64,000 nt of DNA from Lactiplantibacillus songbeiensis. GTDB lineage: Bacteria; Bacillota; Bacilli; Lactobacillales; Lactobacillaceae. The notes beneath the pieces are model-generated. The model ran no database searches and was not told the origin of the DNA. It was given only the letters and a program-made list of their open reading frames with translations. Made by a program: the position numbers and the translations under genes. This document shows positions 1 through 8,719 of the stretch, in pieces. The stretch's first letter is position 1. Every line of letters starts with the position of its first letter. The stretch lies in the NCBI RefSeq assembly GCF_005405125.1, contig NZ_BJDL01000024.1, positions 1 to 64,000 of the forward strand, read 5' to 3'.

Positions 1-57
1 TCATTTTATCCATTATCAGAACACCTCAGATTGTGTTCCAACTTTTGGGGTACACCT

Positions 58-109
58 CAGCTTTGGCTTCAAAATGGCCCATGGCGTTCCAGCGTTTTAG
101 GAACCAACC
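58..109. repeat. Truncated copy of the 138-bp fold-back repeat (family R1)
   Basis: The stretch matches the right half of the full element at 7897-8034 almost base for base and ends in the same TTTTAGGAACCAACC terminus. The left half is missing and is replaced by unrelated sequence at 1-57. No coding potential is seen here. Confidence 0.75.
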
Positions 110-177
110 GGCAGGCGGCAATTTTAACTATCACCAAGCGTAATCTACTACATAAAGTTCAACAATGTAAAGAAAGA

Positions 178-211
178 CCCGGATTAACAAGTTAATGTTA
201 ATCCGGGCTTT
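178..211. terminator. Rho-independent terminator after the VOC gene
   Basis: A perfect 12-bp stem (CCCGGATTAACA with TGTTAATCCGGG) and short T-rich tails on both sides lie just beyond the stop codon of the minus-strand VOC gene. Confidence 0.7.
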
Positions 212-214
212 TAC

Positions 215-595
215 TTACTTGTAATTACTAATCTCAATCAAATTATTATCAGGGTCACGTACATATAAGGAAGTTAACTGGCCGTGCGCCCCAGTTCGTT
301 CAACTGGACCTGCCACGACGTCTACAAAGTAACTCTTTAAATGATGTTGAATCACTTCAATATCATCACGCGCAATCAAGCATAAGTCAGCGCTACCAGG
401 CGTTGGCTTAGCTGCAATTGGCGTATGTGGTTCATCGATGGTTTGAAAATTAATTTTTTGTTTGCCGACGAGGACTGCTTTACGGTCACCATCAAAAGTA
501 ATGATGGGTAAATCAAAGACTTCATGGTAGAACCGGAGTGACCGGGCGATGTCGGTGACGGTTAGAACGATATGATCAATGTCGCGAATATTCAC
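215..595 (-). CDS. VOC (glyoxalase/bleomycin-resistance fold) family protein
   Basis: This is a 127-residue single-domain protein of the vicinal oxygen chelate superfamily. It begins with the typical strand IDHIVLTVTD, followed by ARSLRFYHEVFDLP, and ends with the metal-side motif VRDPDNNLIEI. Its length suits a single VOC module that dimerises. The open frame extends to a TTG at 613, but AAAGGA sits 9 nt upstream of the GTG at 595, so GTG is the preferred start. Family members are metal-dependent lyases, dioxygenases or antibiotic-binding proteins; the substrate cannot be read from sequence. It is monocistronic and ends at its own terminator. Confidence 0.85.
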   Translation of the reverse strand: MNIRDIDHIVLTVTDIARSLRFYHEVFDLPIITFDGDRKAVLVGKQKINFQTIDEPHTPIAAKPTPGSADLCLIARDDIEVIQHHLKSYFVDVVAGPVERTGAHGQLTSLYVRDPDNNLIEISNYK

Positions 596-710
596 AGACT
601 CAAATCCTTTCAAAATGAATTCGGTTACTAGTATACCACGGGGTTCGTGAATTTTGACATCGTCGACGATTCATAGTAAGGTATTAATTACTAAGATAGG
701 AGGACTATTT

Positions 711-1298
711 GTGATAACGATTCGACCAGCTGATCAGGATGACGCGGGCCAGATAGCACCGCTAATTAATATGATCTTTGATGAAATGCAACTTGAGGAA
801 CTAGACGACATTCCAGAACCTGACTTAGAGCAGGCCATTACTGCCGCGTACCGGACACCAGCTTATTTGTCCGATATGGCAACGACGGTAGTGGCCGAGG
901 CCGATGGTCAAGTGGTCGGGGTGGCATTTGGTTACCCTGACAAAAATGAAGATGCCGTTGATGACGTGTTAGCGCAGGTCACGGCGGATAACGATGCGTT
1001 TGGTTCAGCGTTTGAAGCTGAAGCAGAAAGTTATGAGCACGAATGGTACTTGGATTCGATTGCGGTTGATCCCAATTATCAAGGCCACGGGATTGGGGGG
1101 CGCTTATTAGCGGCTTTACCAAAATATGCACGCCAAGCCGGACAAAAGCGGATTGGGTTGAATGTGGATATGGCTAATCCTGGTGCTAAGAAGTTATACG
1201 ACCGTCACGATTACGAAACGGTCGGGATCAAGCCAATTGGTGATCATATGTATTTCCATATGCAGTATGAGTTAGATAAAGAATTAGTCATGGCATAG
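711..1298 (+). CDS. GNAT family N-acetyltransferase
   Basis: This cytoplasmic acetyl-CoA-dependent acyltransferase has 195 residues. The core GNAT signature is visible in the C-terminal half: the strand WYLDSIAVDPNYQGHGIGGRLL contains the acetyl-CoA pyrophosphate loop (QGHGIGG), followed by IGLNVDMANPGAKKLYDRHDYE, the usual NPxAxxLYxxxGF-type motif. The frame opens at 654, but a clean AGGAGG seven bases before the GTG at 711 fixes the start. The acceptor substrate is unknown. A terminator follows and the next gene has its own ribosome binding site. Confidence 0.85.
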   Translation: MITIRPADQDDAGQIAPLINMIFDEMQLEELDDIPEPDLEQAITAAYRTPAYLSDMATTVVAEADGQVVGVAFGYPDKNEDAVDDVLAQVTADNDAFGSAFEAEAESYEHEWYLDSIAVDPNYQGHGIGGRLLAALPKYARQAGQKRIGLNVDMANPGAKKLYDRHDYETVGIKPIGDHMYFHMQYELDKELVMA

Positions 1299-1319
1299 CG
1301 TCACCTAAGTCTTTAATTG

Positions 1320-1353
1320 ACAGGCCTCGTTGGAATCGACGGGGCCTGTTTTG
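1320..1353 (+). terminator. Terminator after the acetyltransferase
   Basis: A GC-rich stem (ACAGGCC paired with GGCCTGT) followed by TTTTG lies about 20 bases after the stop codon. Confidence 0.7.
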
Positions 1354-1387
1354 CAGAGTTAATTAATGAAAGTAGGATGAAAACAAG

Positions 1388-2941
1388 ATGGCTTTACTAG
1401 AAGTAACCGACCTCTCGCAAAGTTTCGCTGATCGTAAACTTTACGAAGACGCAAACTTTACGTTAGAACGGGCCGATCACATGGGCATTGTCGGTCAGAA
1501 CGGGGCTGGCAAGAGTACCTTAATCAAGATTTTAACGGGTCAGATCTTACCCTTAGAAGGTCAAATTAAATGGCAACATCATATTCGGACGGGGTATTTA
1601 GACCAATATGCCGACATTCCAGCCGGGATGACCTTGTATAATTTTCTGAAAACTGCCTTTCAACGATTGTATGATTTGGATGCTAAAATGCAAAAATACT
1701 ACGCCGATTATGCTGAATCAATGGACGACACGTTATTAGAAAAGGCCGGCCGGATTCAAGAAACATTGGAAGCCAATGACTTTTACGATATCGAAACGGC
1801 GATGGAACGGGTCATTACTGGGCTAGGCTTGGATGAAATCGGGCGTGACCATGTTATTAGTGAAATGTCTGGTGGCCAACGGTCGAAGATCATTTTGGCA
1901 AAGCTATTGCTGGAAGACCCGGATGTGATTATCCTGGATGAACCAACTAACTATTTGGATACGGCGCACATCGCGTGGTTAGTTGATTATCTGAATGGGT
2001 TTGAAGGGGCGGTCATGGTTATTTCCCATGATTATGACTTCTTGCAACAAGTCACGAACTGTATTTGTGACGTGGCTTTTGGCAAGATTATCAAGTATCG
2101 TGGCGACTTTAAGTCTGCGATGCGCCAAAAAGAAGCCCGTAAGGAAGCCCAATTAAAAGCTTTCGAAAAGCAACAAGTTGTGATTGATAAGGCTGAAAAA
2201 TTTATTCGGAAGAACAAGGCTGGGTCGAAGTCAACGATGGCCAAGTCACGGGAAAAGATGCTGTCGCATTTGGATCGGGTCGATCCACCGAGTGAAAATG
2301 CCCATGCCAAGTTCTCGTTCCCATACTTAGACACGGGATCACAGAACGCCTTGACAGTGAAGCATTTATCAGTTGGTTACGGCAAGCCATTATTAGCCCC
2401 GGTCACCTTTACGATGACTGGTGGCGAAAAGTTAGCCTTTAAAGGGTTTAATGGGGTTGGTAAATCAACCTTGATTAAGTCAATTTTAGGTGTGATTCCG
2501 TCACTGGGCGGGACTTCAAACTTCTCACCATCGGCTAAGATTAACTATTTCAACCAAGACTTGGAATGGGATAATCCACAATTAACGCCATTGGATACGA
2601 TTCAAGAAATGTATCCAACGATGCTACCAAAGACGATTCGGACGAAGTTAGCCAAGTGTGGGATTAACGCCGCTAACGCCATGAAGCCGATGCATCTATT
2701 GAGTGGTGGGGAACAGACTAAGGTTAAGTTGGCACTATTGGAACTGGTGCCTAGCAACTTCTTAATCATGGACGAACCAACCAATCACTTGGATGATGAA
2801 ACCAAGGAAGGTTTGAAGAAAGCCTTACAAGAATTCCCTGGTAACTTGATTCTAGTTAGCCATGAAAGTAGCTTTGTGGACGGCTGGATTAATAAACAAT
2901 TGAACGTTGAAAAGTTGAGCTTGAAAGATCGGCAAGACTAG
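1388..2941 (+). CDS. ABC-F family ATPase (ribosome-associated type)
   Basis: The 517-residue protein carries two ABC ATPase domains on one chain and no membrane segment, the ABC-F architecture. First domain: Walker A GQNGAGKST (36-44), signature MSGGQ (about 158-163), Walker B VIILDEPTNYLD (about 180). A lysine/glutamate-rich linker spans about 230-305. Second domain: Walker A GFNGVGKST (about 354), signature LSGGEQ (about 437), Walker B FLIMDEPTNHLD (about 458). ABC-F proteins bind the ribosomal E site and act as translation factors or antibiotic-resistance factors; which applies here is not decidable. It is a single-gene unit ending at the terminator at 2952. Confidence 0.92.
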   Translation: MALLEVTDLSQSFADRKLYEDANFTLERADHMGIVGQNGAGKSTLIKILTGQILPLEGQIKWQHHIRTGYLDQYADIPAGMTLYNFLKTAFQRLYDLDAKMQKYYADYAESMDDTLLEKAGRIQETLEANDFYDIETAMERVITGLGLDEIGRDHVISEMSGGQRSKIILAKLLLEDPDVIILDEPTNYLDTAHIAWLVDYLNGFEGAVMVISHDYDFLQQVTNCICDVAFGKIIKYRGDFKSAMRQKEARKEAQLKAFEKQQVVIDKAEKFIRKNKAGSKSTMAKSREKMLSHLDRVDPPSENAHAKFSFPYLDTGSQNALTVKHLSVGYGKPLLAPVTFTMTGGEKLAFKGFNGVGKSTLIKSILGVIPSLGGTSNFSPSAKINYFNQDLEWDNPQLTPLDTIQEMYPTMLPKTIRTKLAKCGINAANAMKPMHLLSGGEQTKVKLALLELVPSNFLIMDEPTNHLDDETKEGLKKALQEFPGNLILVSHESSFVDGWINKQLNVEKLSLKDRQD

Positions 2942-2949
2942 TTAACTGA

Positions 2950-2995
2950 TAAACCACCTATGATGCGATTTGTAGGTGGTTTTTATTTGGCCTAA
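2950..2995 (+). repeat. 46-bp terminator repeat, copy 1
   Basis: This Rho-independent terminator (AACCACCTA stem with TAGGTGGTT, then a T run) follows the ABC-F gene. All 46 bases recur without change at 5541-5586, on the far side of the TetR/efflux cassette. Confidence 0.9.
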
Positions 2996-3020
2996 CGTTG
3001 ACGAAGTGTAGTTAGTGAAT

Positions 3021-3617
3021 CTAGTAGGATTCTCTAGCTGCATTTTTTTTAAATTCGACAACTTTTAAGTCTGTCTTTTTTAAGGTGAGTAATAGGTTGT
3101 TGGCGATTTCTTCCGGTGGGACCGGGTCAGCGTGTGCTAACCAGTCATTGATAACGCTCCAATAGCCGCCCAGCATAAAGGTCATTAAAAGGTTGATCTG
3201 CTCAGTACTATCCGAATGGTGCCATGGCGCATCGAATTCTTGATATAACTGAGGAGCTTGTGCCATCACTAGCGGTAATCTAGGCATAAAAAGATTCTGT
3301 TTGATGAGTAGTTGCAGTCGCTCTCGGTGTTGCCACATGAAACGGAAAAAGAGGACCACAATGTCATCAAAGGTCACCATTTTAGGATTAAGTTCCTGAA
3401 GTGCCTTAGCATAACTCGTTAAAAATTGTTGACTCAAATCATTTAAAATGGCAGCTTTATCTTTAAAAAAACGATAAAAAGTTCGACGAGAAAGCTGGGC
3501 TTGATCAGTAATTGCCTTAACCGTCAGCGTTTCGTAGTCTTGTTGTGCTAATAAATCGAAGAAAGCATCAATAATCCAAGTCCGTGATTGTTGAGCAAGT
3601 TTAGCGTGACCATCCAT
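3021..3617 (-). CDS. TetR/AcrR family transcriptional regulator
   Basis: The 198-residue protein has an N-terminal TetR helix-turn-helix (ETLTVKAITDQAQLSRRTFYRFF at about 29-51) and a helical ligand-binding C-terminal domain ending in LLLTLKKTDLK. The open frame reaches 3722, but AGGAGG stands nine bases before the ATG at 3617, which begins MDGHAKLAQQSR. It is transcribed divergently from the efflux gene at 3781. A perfect palindrome in the shared promoter (3719-3730) is the likely operator. The expected role is repression of the neighbouring pump. Confidence 0.9.
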   Translation of the reverse strand: MDGHAKLAQQSRTWIIDAFFDLLAQQDYETLTVKAITDQAQLSRRTFYRFFKDKAAILNDLSQQFLTSYAKALQELNPKMVTFDDIVVLFFRFMWQHRERLQLLIKQNLFMPRLPLVMAQAPQLYQEFDAPWHHSDSTEQINLLMTFMLGGYWSVINDWLAHADPVPPEEIANNLLLTLKKTDLKVVEFKKNAARESY

Positions 3618-3718
3618 ATTTATGAAACCTCCTGTCACATTTTTGACCATCTGTAGCACTTGTTGATAATGACTCGACATTTTGATGACTGTAAGTATAC
3701 TAGGTTTTGAAAGAAATA

Positions 3719-3730
3719 TCACAGCTGTGA
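3719..3730. promoter_or_regulatory. Candidate TetR operator
   Basis: The perfect 12-bp palindrome TCACAGCTGTGA lies in the divergent promoter region between the TetR gene and the efflux gene, about 50 bases before the efflux start. Assignment to the adjacent TetR protein is inference from position. Confidence 0.5.
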
Positions 3731-3780
3731 CAATCGAGATTTGCGCAAATCATCGACTTTCAATCTGACTGGGGGTCATT

Positions 3781-5508
3781 GTGATGAACAAACTGAAGAC
3801 CGTTTTACCCGTACTATTGATTGGTAACTTGCTTTGTATGATGGATGTCTCAATCATGACGATTGTTTTACCGAGGATTCAAAGTGCATTCAATGTAAGT
3901 CTGAATGATTTATCTTGGGCATTAAATATTTATACGATTTTATTTGCAACGATGATTATTCCATTAGGCCGCTTGGCAGTACGCTTTGGACGTAATCGGA
4001 TGGTTCTTCTTGGCTTGGTTATCTTTGGTTTAGGATCATGGATGACCGGCAATGCCGTTAATTTACCATGGATGCTGGTGGGGCGAGCAATTCAGAGTAT
4101 TGGTGCAGCTAGCATTATTCCGACGAGTATGGTAATTGGTTTAGAATTGAGCACTCAGGAAAATCGGAATAAGGTCGTGGCTATGTTAGCTGGTGTGCAA
4201 GGCTTAGCGGTGGCGCTTGGACCGAGCATAGGTGGGTTTGTTGCACAGTATTTTGGTTGGCGATGGGTTTTCTTAATGAATGTGCCACTGATTATCCTTG
4301 ATATTATTATTTTTGTGATTGTCTTACCATTGAGGCATGAAGCCACTCAGCCGACTAAAATTGATTGGTTGGGAGCTGGATTAATTATGGCAACATTATT
4401 TTGTTTATCGATGGCGTTGATTAAAGGCTATACTTGGGGGTGGACTTCATTGGCAATCTTAGGATTAGCGGGGAGCTCGCTTCTTAGTTTCGTAGGGTTT
4501 ATGATACGTGAACGGCGGACGGCTACACCAATGATTGACTTGTCGTTGTTTAAAAGTCGTAATTTTGATGGTTCAGGTTTAGCATTGGTTTTATGCAACT
4601 TCTTCTTGGGGGCATTTGCAGCATTAATGCCGACATTATTAACCAAAGTGCATGGTGAAAGCGAACTTGATGCTGCTTTAAAAATTACGCCATATTCTTT
4701 AGCGGTTATGTTATCGGTAATCTTAACATCCTTGTTGGTCAAGCGATTGAATAATAAATTGTTGGTAGGGGCTGGTTTCGCGATGATTGCGGGAAGTTAT
4801 TGGTTGATCACGCAATTACCGGTCGCTAATCAGTATACGTCATTAATTATTGGTGAAATTTTTCTTGGGATTGGTTATGGGTTAGTTGCGGCAACTGTGA
4901 ATATTTTAGTGGTGGCAGATTTTCATGGCATCAAATTGACTGACTCACAAAGTGTTGCAAATGTTTTACGGCAAGTTGGCATGATTTTATCAATTGCGGT
5001 TTTTATGTCGATATTGAGCAATAATGTTCAAACCGCTAAAAATCACACACTAATGTATAGTCGGCAAGTTGTTTCCCGGTTAAATGTTGCCCAAGTAGTT
5101 AAAAATAAAGCTAATCGGAAACTAGCTCGCAAATTTAAACAGGCAACTAATAGTAATAGCCAAGTCAATCAGCGTGTGACTTTCGAAGGGGTGACTGTTT
5201 CAAAGGCACAGCGTCAACAACTAGTTCAAAAGGCAACCCGCGCCGAATTGGATAAGGTTGCCATGTTACATCAAGTTCCGGTAACTATGATTCCAGCAGT
5301 GCAACGGCGTCAAGTGCAAGCAGCGATGACAGCTGTAATTAACCGAACTGTTGATCATCGTGTACGGGTCACTAATCAACAATTAAGATTAGGAATCAAG
5401 CAAATTCGGCGGCGACTAACATGGAACTTAAATGATGCTTTCCTAAAAACGTTCCAGATCATTATTCCATTGGCCTTGTTATCAATTCTTGTTGTTATTA
5501 CTTTCTAG
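3781..5508 (+). CDS. MFS drug efflux transporter, DHA2 (14-TM) type
   Basis: This is a 575-residue proton-driven efflux pump of the major facilitator superfamily. The N-terminus (LPVLLIGNLLCMMDVSIMTI) and motif A (GRLAVRFGRNRM, about 62-73) are typical, as is the motif C-like stretch ALGPSIGGFV. About 14 hydrophobic segments can be counted. Residues about 420-555 form a long basic, glutamine-rich loop before the last membrane helix; comparable inserts occur in other lactobacillus DHA2 pumps. The start is GTG at 3781 or ATG at 3784, both behind GGGGG. The divergent TetR gene probably controls it. The substrate is unknown. Confidence 0.9.
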   Translation: MMNKLKTVLPVLLIGNLLCMMDVSIMTIVLPRIQSAFNVSLNDLSWALNIYTILFATMIIPLGRLAVRFGRNRMVLLGLVIFGLGSWMTGNAVNLPWMLVGRAIQSIGAASIIPTSMVIGLELSTQENRNKVVAMLAGVQGLAVALGPSIGGFVAQYFGWRWVFLMNVPLIILDIIIFVIVLPLRHEATQPTKIDWLGAGLIMATLFCLSMALIKGYTWGWTSLAILGLAGSSLLSFVGFMIRERRTATPMIDLSLFKSRNFDGSGLALVLCNFFLGAFAALMPTLLTKVHGESELDAALKITPYSLAVMLSVILTSLLVKRLNNKLLVGAGFAMIAGSYWLITQLPVANQYTSLIIGEIFLGIGYGLVAATVNILVVADFHGIKLTDSQSVANVLRQVGMILSIAVFMSILSNNVQTAKNHTLMYSRQVVSRLNVAQVVKNKANRKLARKFKQATNSNSQVNQRVTFEGVTVSKAQRQQLVQKATRAELDKVAMLHQVPVTMIPAVQRRQVQAAMTAVINRTVDHRVRVTNQQLRLGIKQIRRRLTWNLNDAFLKTFQIIIPLALLSILVVITF

Positions 5509-5540
5509 TTTCACGATCGAACTACAAAAAGATTGCTTAG

Positions 5541-5586
5541 TAAACCACCTATGATGCGATTTGTAGGTGGTTTTTATTTGGCCTAA
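5541..5586 (+). repeat. 46-bp terminator repeat, copy 2
   Basis: Identical over 46 bases to 2950-2995. It serves as terminator for the efflux gene, and with copy 1 it brackets the TetR/efflux cassette as a direct repeat. Confidence 0.9.
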
Positions 5587-5647
5587 TACTAACGAGTGGT
5601 ATATTTAATTTAATTAATCAGATTACTGAACTAAGGGGTTGGCGAGA

Positions 5648-6244
5648 ATGAATAAAGGACGGGTTGAGGCGTTTACTGACGCTGTGGTAGCCATTGTATT
5701 GACGATTATGGTGTTAGAGTTTGATGTGCCGAGTGAGCCGACATTTGCGGCGTTAGCGGAGAATGCGAGTTATTTAATTGCGTATTTGATCAGTTTCTTG
5801 TTTATTGGGGTGGCGTGGTATAACCATCATTATATGTTGACGTTAACGAAGCATATCACGAAACGAATTTATTGGTTGAATAATATTTGGATTTTGACGA
5901 TGTCGTTATTACCCGTGTCGACGGCTTGGGCTGGAAAGTTTATTGATCAGCCACAACCAGAATTGTTTTATTTTATTATTTTTCTGTTATGGGCCATCGC
6001 CTACGCGGTACTTTCACATGCCATCGCTCAGGCCAATGTGAGTGATCATCCTAAAATTGCGGCGAAGATTCAAGCAATGCCCGCGTATCGCATTCATGCC
6101 AATGCTTTTTTCTGGGTGGTTGCGGTAGTTGTGTTTTTCCTGATTATATTTGTCTGGCCACCATTATCAATGGTATTTACGGTGATTGAACTGATTTTGA
6201 TGGCGATTCGCACACCGGCTGATAGTGATAAGATCGCTGAATAG
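5648..6244 (+). CDS. TMEM175/DUF1211 family membrane protein, putative K+ channel
   Basis: The 198-residue polytopic membrane protein starts with the family signature: basic residue, then FTDAVVAIVLTIMVLE, which contains the pore-forming FSD-like motif (here FTD). About six hydrophobic segments follow, consistent with one TMEM175 repeat; bacterial members assemble as tetrameric potassium-selective channels. The frame opens at a TTG at 5639, but AAGGGG nine bases before the ATG at 5648 favours that start. It is monocistronic with a terminator directly after. Selectivity is inferred from the family. Confidence 0.85.
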   Translation: MNKGRVEAFTDAVVAIVLTIMVLEFDVPSEPTFAALAENASYLIAYLISFLFIGVAWYNHHYMLTLTKHITKRIYWLNNIWILTMSLLPVSTAWAGKFIDQPQPELFYFIIFLLWAIAYAVLSHAIAQANVSDHPKIAAKIQAMPAYRIHANAFFWVVAVVVFFLIIFVWPPLSMVFTVIELILMAIRTPADSDKIAE

Positions 6245-6246
6245 TC

Positions 6247-6285
6247 TAAAAAAGACGTCTGGATTAAGTTCCAGGCGTCTTTTTG
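6247..6285. terminator. Bidirectional terminator
   Basis: A stem AAAGACGTCTGG/CCAGGCGTCTTT with A and T runs lies between convergent genes (channel on plus, dehydrogenase on minus). Confidence 0.8.
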
Positions 6286-6289
6286 AATT

Positions 6290-7492
6290 TTAATGATAAA
6301 GGTCAAAGCGCCCCTTGTGGAAGACGGTACTCAAATGGGCGCTCTCAAGCAAGGAACGGTCGGTGATCACTTTCTTCAGCGCAGAAGCGGGATAACCATG
6401 GACTGGCCGGTGTTTGCTGAAGATTTCGCCAATACCATCGCGGTCGCTAAGGGAAGCCACCGTACCAACGGATTGATAATGGAAGGCGTCAGTAGGCTGG
6501 CCGCGGCGTAACGCACCGATATTCTTGGCAGCTTGTTCACCCGCAGCGAGGGCAATCTGAGCGGTTGTTGGATAGGGCCGTTTACCGGTGGCGTCCATCA
6601 CAGCTGCCACGTCGCCGACAATGAAGACTTCGGGATGGTCGGCTAATGATAGGTCGGGTTGCACGACGACGCGATTACGGCGTTGATCAAAGCCTGAATC
6701 GGCGATGACGTGCGAGCCACTAACGCCAACCGTCCAAATAATCGTATTGGCATCGAACTGATGGACTTGCTTGTCGGCATCTTCGTAAATGACGGCAGTT
6801 GGTGTGACTTCAGTAATGCTGGCACCTAAGCGCATCTCAATGTCGTGCTTTGCCATGAAGTTCAGCGCATAATCGCGTAATGATTGGCCGAACATTGGCA
6901 AGATCGATGGCATGCGTTCTAGACAGACAACTTTAACGGCGGGTGTCTGGTACTTGGCCTGTAGCTTGGGTAAGGATTGGGTCAGTTCGCCCAAGAGTTC
7001 GATACCCGTAAAGCCAGCCCCGCAAACGGCAATTTTTAAATCATTGCGGTCTTTAGTTTCAGCGTAGTATTTTAACTTGGATTCAATATGATGATAGACC
7101 GTCTTGGACGTCGCTAAGTCATCCATCGGTAAGGCGTTATCATCAACCCCTTTGATGCCGAAACTTTCGGATTGAAAGCCTAATGCGAGTACTAAATAAT
7201 CATAGGTCAGTGGTGCATGCTCAGCTAGTGTCACTTGCTGGTCATCCACACTAACATTAGTGACGCGATCTTGAATAAAGGTGACCCGCTTGCCAAGCAC
7301 ACTAGGAATATCATAAGTGATTTTGGCGGGGTCAATCGTTCCAGCCGCAACTTCGTGCAAGTTAGTCTTTTCCGTGTGGAGACTGGATTGGTCCACTAAG
7401 ATTAAGTGATCTTCGGCCAGAGCCGTTTTCTGTAAGAATTTGATAGCGCGCATCCCCGCGTAGCCGCCACCGAGTACCAAAATTGTTGCCAT
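6290..7492 (-). CDS. Type II NADH dehydrogenase-like FAD/NAD(P) oxidoreductase
   Basis: The 400-residue flavoprotein has the NDH-2 arrangement: FAD-binding Rossmann motif VLGGGYAGM at 6-14, second Rossmann motif AVCGAGFTGIE for NAD(P)H at about 155-165, and the conserved C-terminal FAD contact VFIVGDVAA. NDH-2 enzymes oxidise NADH and reduce quinone at the membrane surface without pumping protons. The C-terminus here is short and lacks an obvious long amphipathic anchor, so quinone reduction is likely but not proven. ATG is at 7492. It is a single gene, convergent with the upstream channel gene. Confidence 0.85.
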   Translation of the reverse strand: MATILVLGGGYAGMRAIKFLQKTALAEDHLILVDQSSLHTEKTNLHEVAAGTIDPAKITYDIPSVLGKRVTFIQDRVTNVSVDDQQVTLAEHAPLTYDYLVLALGFQSESFGIKGVDDNALPMDDLATSKTVYHHIESKLKYYAETKDRNDLKIAVCGAGFTGIELLGELTQSLPKLQAKYQTPAVKVVCLERMPSILPMFGQSLRDYALNFMAKHDIEMRLGASITEVTPTAVIYEDADKQVHQFDANTIIWTVGVSGSHVIADSGFDQRRNRVVVQPDLSLADHPEVFIVGDVAAVMDATGKRPYPTTAQIALAAGEQAAKNIGALRRGQPTDAFHYQSVGTVASLSDRDGIGEIFSKHRPVHGYPASALKKVITDRSLLESAHLSTVFHKGRFDLYH

Positions 7493-7724
7493 AAAGCTTA
7501 CCCCATTTCTATATTTAAGCTAGTTTTAAATGAATTGACGTAATCCGGGATTATACATGCCCAGTTTAGCAATCATTAACTGGCTATATCGTACACTGTT
7601 TAGCTGAAGAATGCAGGTAAAACGGCATTAAAATTATGGATATAAACAAACGGTCAACCGCTTAAGTGCTGGTTGACCGTTATTTATAAGGTAAATTGTT
7701 TAATTGTTTGTTGCCACTTTGGTT

Positions 7725-7825
7725 GGCCCAGAATCGGTTGGAACTTTGAAGCCAAAGTGCGGGCTTTTATCTAAATCAGAAAAACACCGACCAAGATAAA
7801 CGACACCACTGAGCCAATTCTGGCC
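7725..7825. repeat. Family R2 fold-back repeat
   Basis: The outer arms are GGCCCAGAATCGG and CCAATTCTGGCC, which pair with each other, about 100 bp apart. The interior contains a second pair (ACTTTGAAGCCAAAGT). It is related to 48456-48565, where the arms differ but still pair. Confidence 0.75.
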
Positions 7826-7896
7826 TGCTCAGCGTTAACTAACGGCTATTAAAAAATTAACGATTGATTATTTTCAATTCAGTCATTTAGCCGAGA

Positions 7897-8034
7897 GGTT
7901 GGTTCCTAAAATGCTCAGCCGTGTCGTTGGCCTTAGTGCGAGTGGTCTGCTCGGACTTAGGCCAAGGCCAGTTTTTAAGACCGTCCTTTGGCTTCAAAAT
8001 GGCCCATGGCGTTCCAGCGTTTTAGGAACCAACC
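7897..8034. repeat. Full-length 138-bp fold-back repeat (family R1)
   Basis: The ends are a perfect 15-bp terminal inverted repeat (GGTTGGTTCCTAAAA and TTTTAGGAACCAACC). The element is about the reverse complement of the 138-bp copy at 62218-62355. It has no open frame, so it is a non-autonomous, MITE-like or structured intergenic element. Confidence 0.85.
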
Positions 8035-8087
8035 GGTAGGCGGCAATTTAAACTAACACCAAGCGGAGCCGGCCAGTAATAGCCAAA

Positions 8088-8552
8088 TTATTCCACGATA
8101 TTACTGATATCGTGATCGTCTGGTAAGACCATGCCACGACTAGAGACGCTGGTTGAGAAGACAATCTGGGTGCTGGTCTTGCCAAAAGTCTGAATCTTGT
8201 TGACGAATTCATCGAGGGCTTGCGTCGACTCGAAGACGACTTTCATAATCTGGGAATATTCCCCGGTGACGCAATCACACTCCAAGACGTTTGGAATGCT
8301 GGCAACATATGGATAGAACCGTTCCTTTTGCGTAGGTTCTAGTTGGAGCTGAATGTAAGCTTTGATGTGATAATTGAGTTTTTCATAATTGAGATTAGCC
8401 TGATAGTCGCGGATAATGCCGGCTGTTTTAAGCCGCGCAATCCGGGCTGAAATTGCGGGTGAGGAGATAAAACACTGATCCGCCAAAGCTTTGAGCGAAA
8501 TCCGCGCATCCGCTTGTAAGGCGTTCAGAATCTTCAAATCGGTTTTGTCCAT
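8088..8552 (-). CDS. Lrp/AsnC family transcriptional regulator
   Basis: The 154-residue protein has the standard two-domain layout: an N-terminal winged helix (DLKILNALQADARISLKALA, recognition helix around SSPAISARIARL) and a C-terminal RAM effector domain (IQLQLEPTQ..., VLECDCVTGEYSQIMKVVFES). GGGAGG precedes the ATG at 8552. Family members sense amino acids and control their metabolism or transport; the ligand is unknown. It is divergent from the NlpC/P60 gene at 8720, so it may regulate that promoter as well as its own. Confidence 0.9.
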   Translation of the reverse strand: MDKTDLKILNALQADARISLKALADQCFISSPAISARIARLKTAGIIRDYQANLNYEKLNYHIKAYIQLQLEPTQKERFYPYVASIPNVLECDCVTGEYSQIMKVVFESTQALDEFVNKIQTFGKTSTQIVFSTSVSSRGMVLPDDHDISNIVE

Positions 8553-8719
8553 TGTAAAAACGCCTCCCTGAGTAATTATTAGTATGATAGCATACTTTCA
8601 CAGTAATTTTTAATTTTACAGTTAAGTTTATCAAGAAAAGATAACAACTTAACTGGCAACCTTAAGTTCAGCTGAAAAAAGGGTATGATAGAATTGACTT
8701 AAAAAGATGAGGGGGCTTT

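Larger units (their letters stand above)
7493..8087. other. 595-bp gene-free stretch made of repeats
   Basis: No credible coding sequence was seen. It contains an orphan hairpin (7650-7680, CGGTCAACC with GGTTGACCG), a family R2 fold-back repeat (7725-7825) and a full family R1 element (7897-8034), placed between two minus-strand genes. Confidence 0.75.

Noticed and set aside
1-57. Possible insertion-sequence end (repeated ACACCTCAG, TTGTGTTCCAACTTTTGGGG)
   Set aside because: Only a fragment lies in the window and no transposase or paired end is visible.
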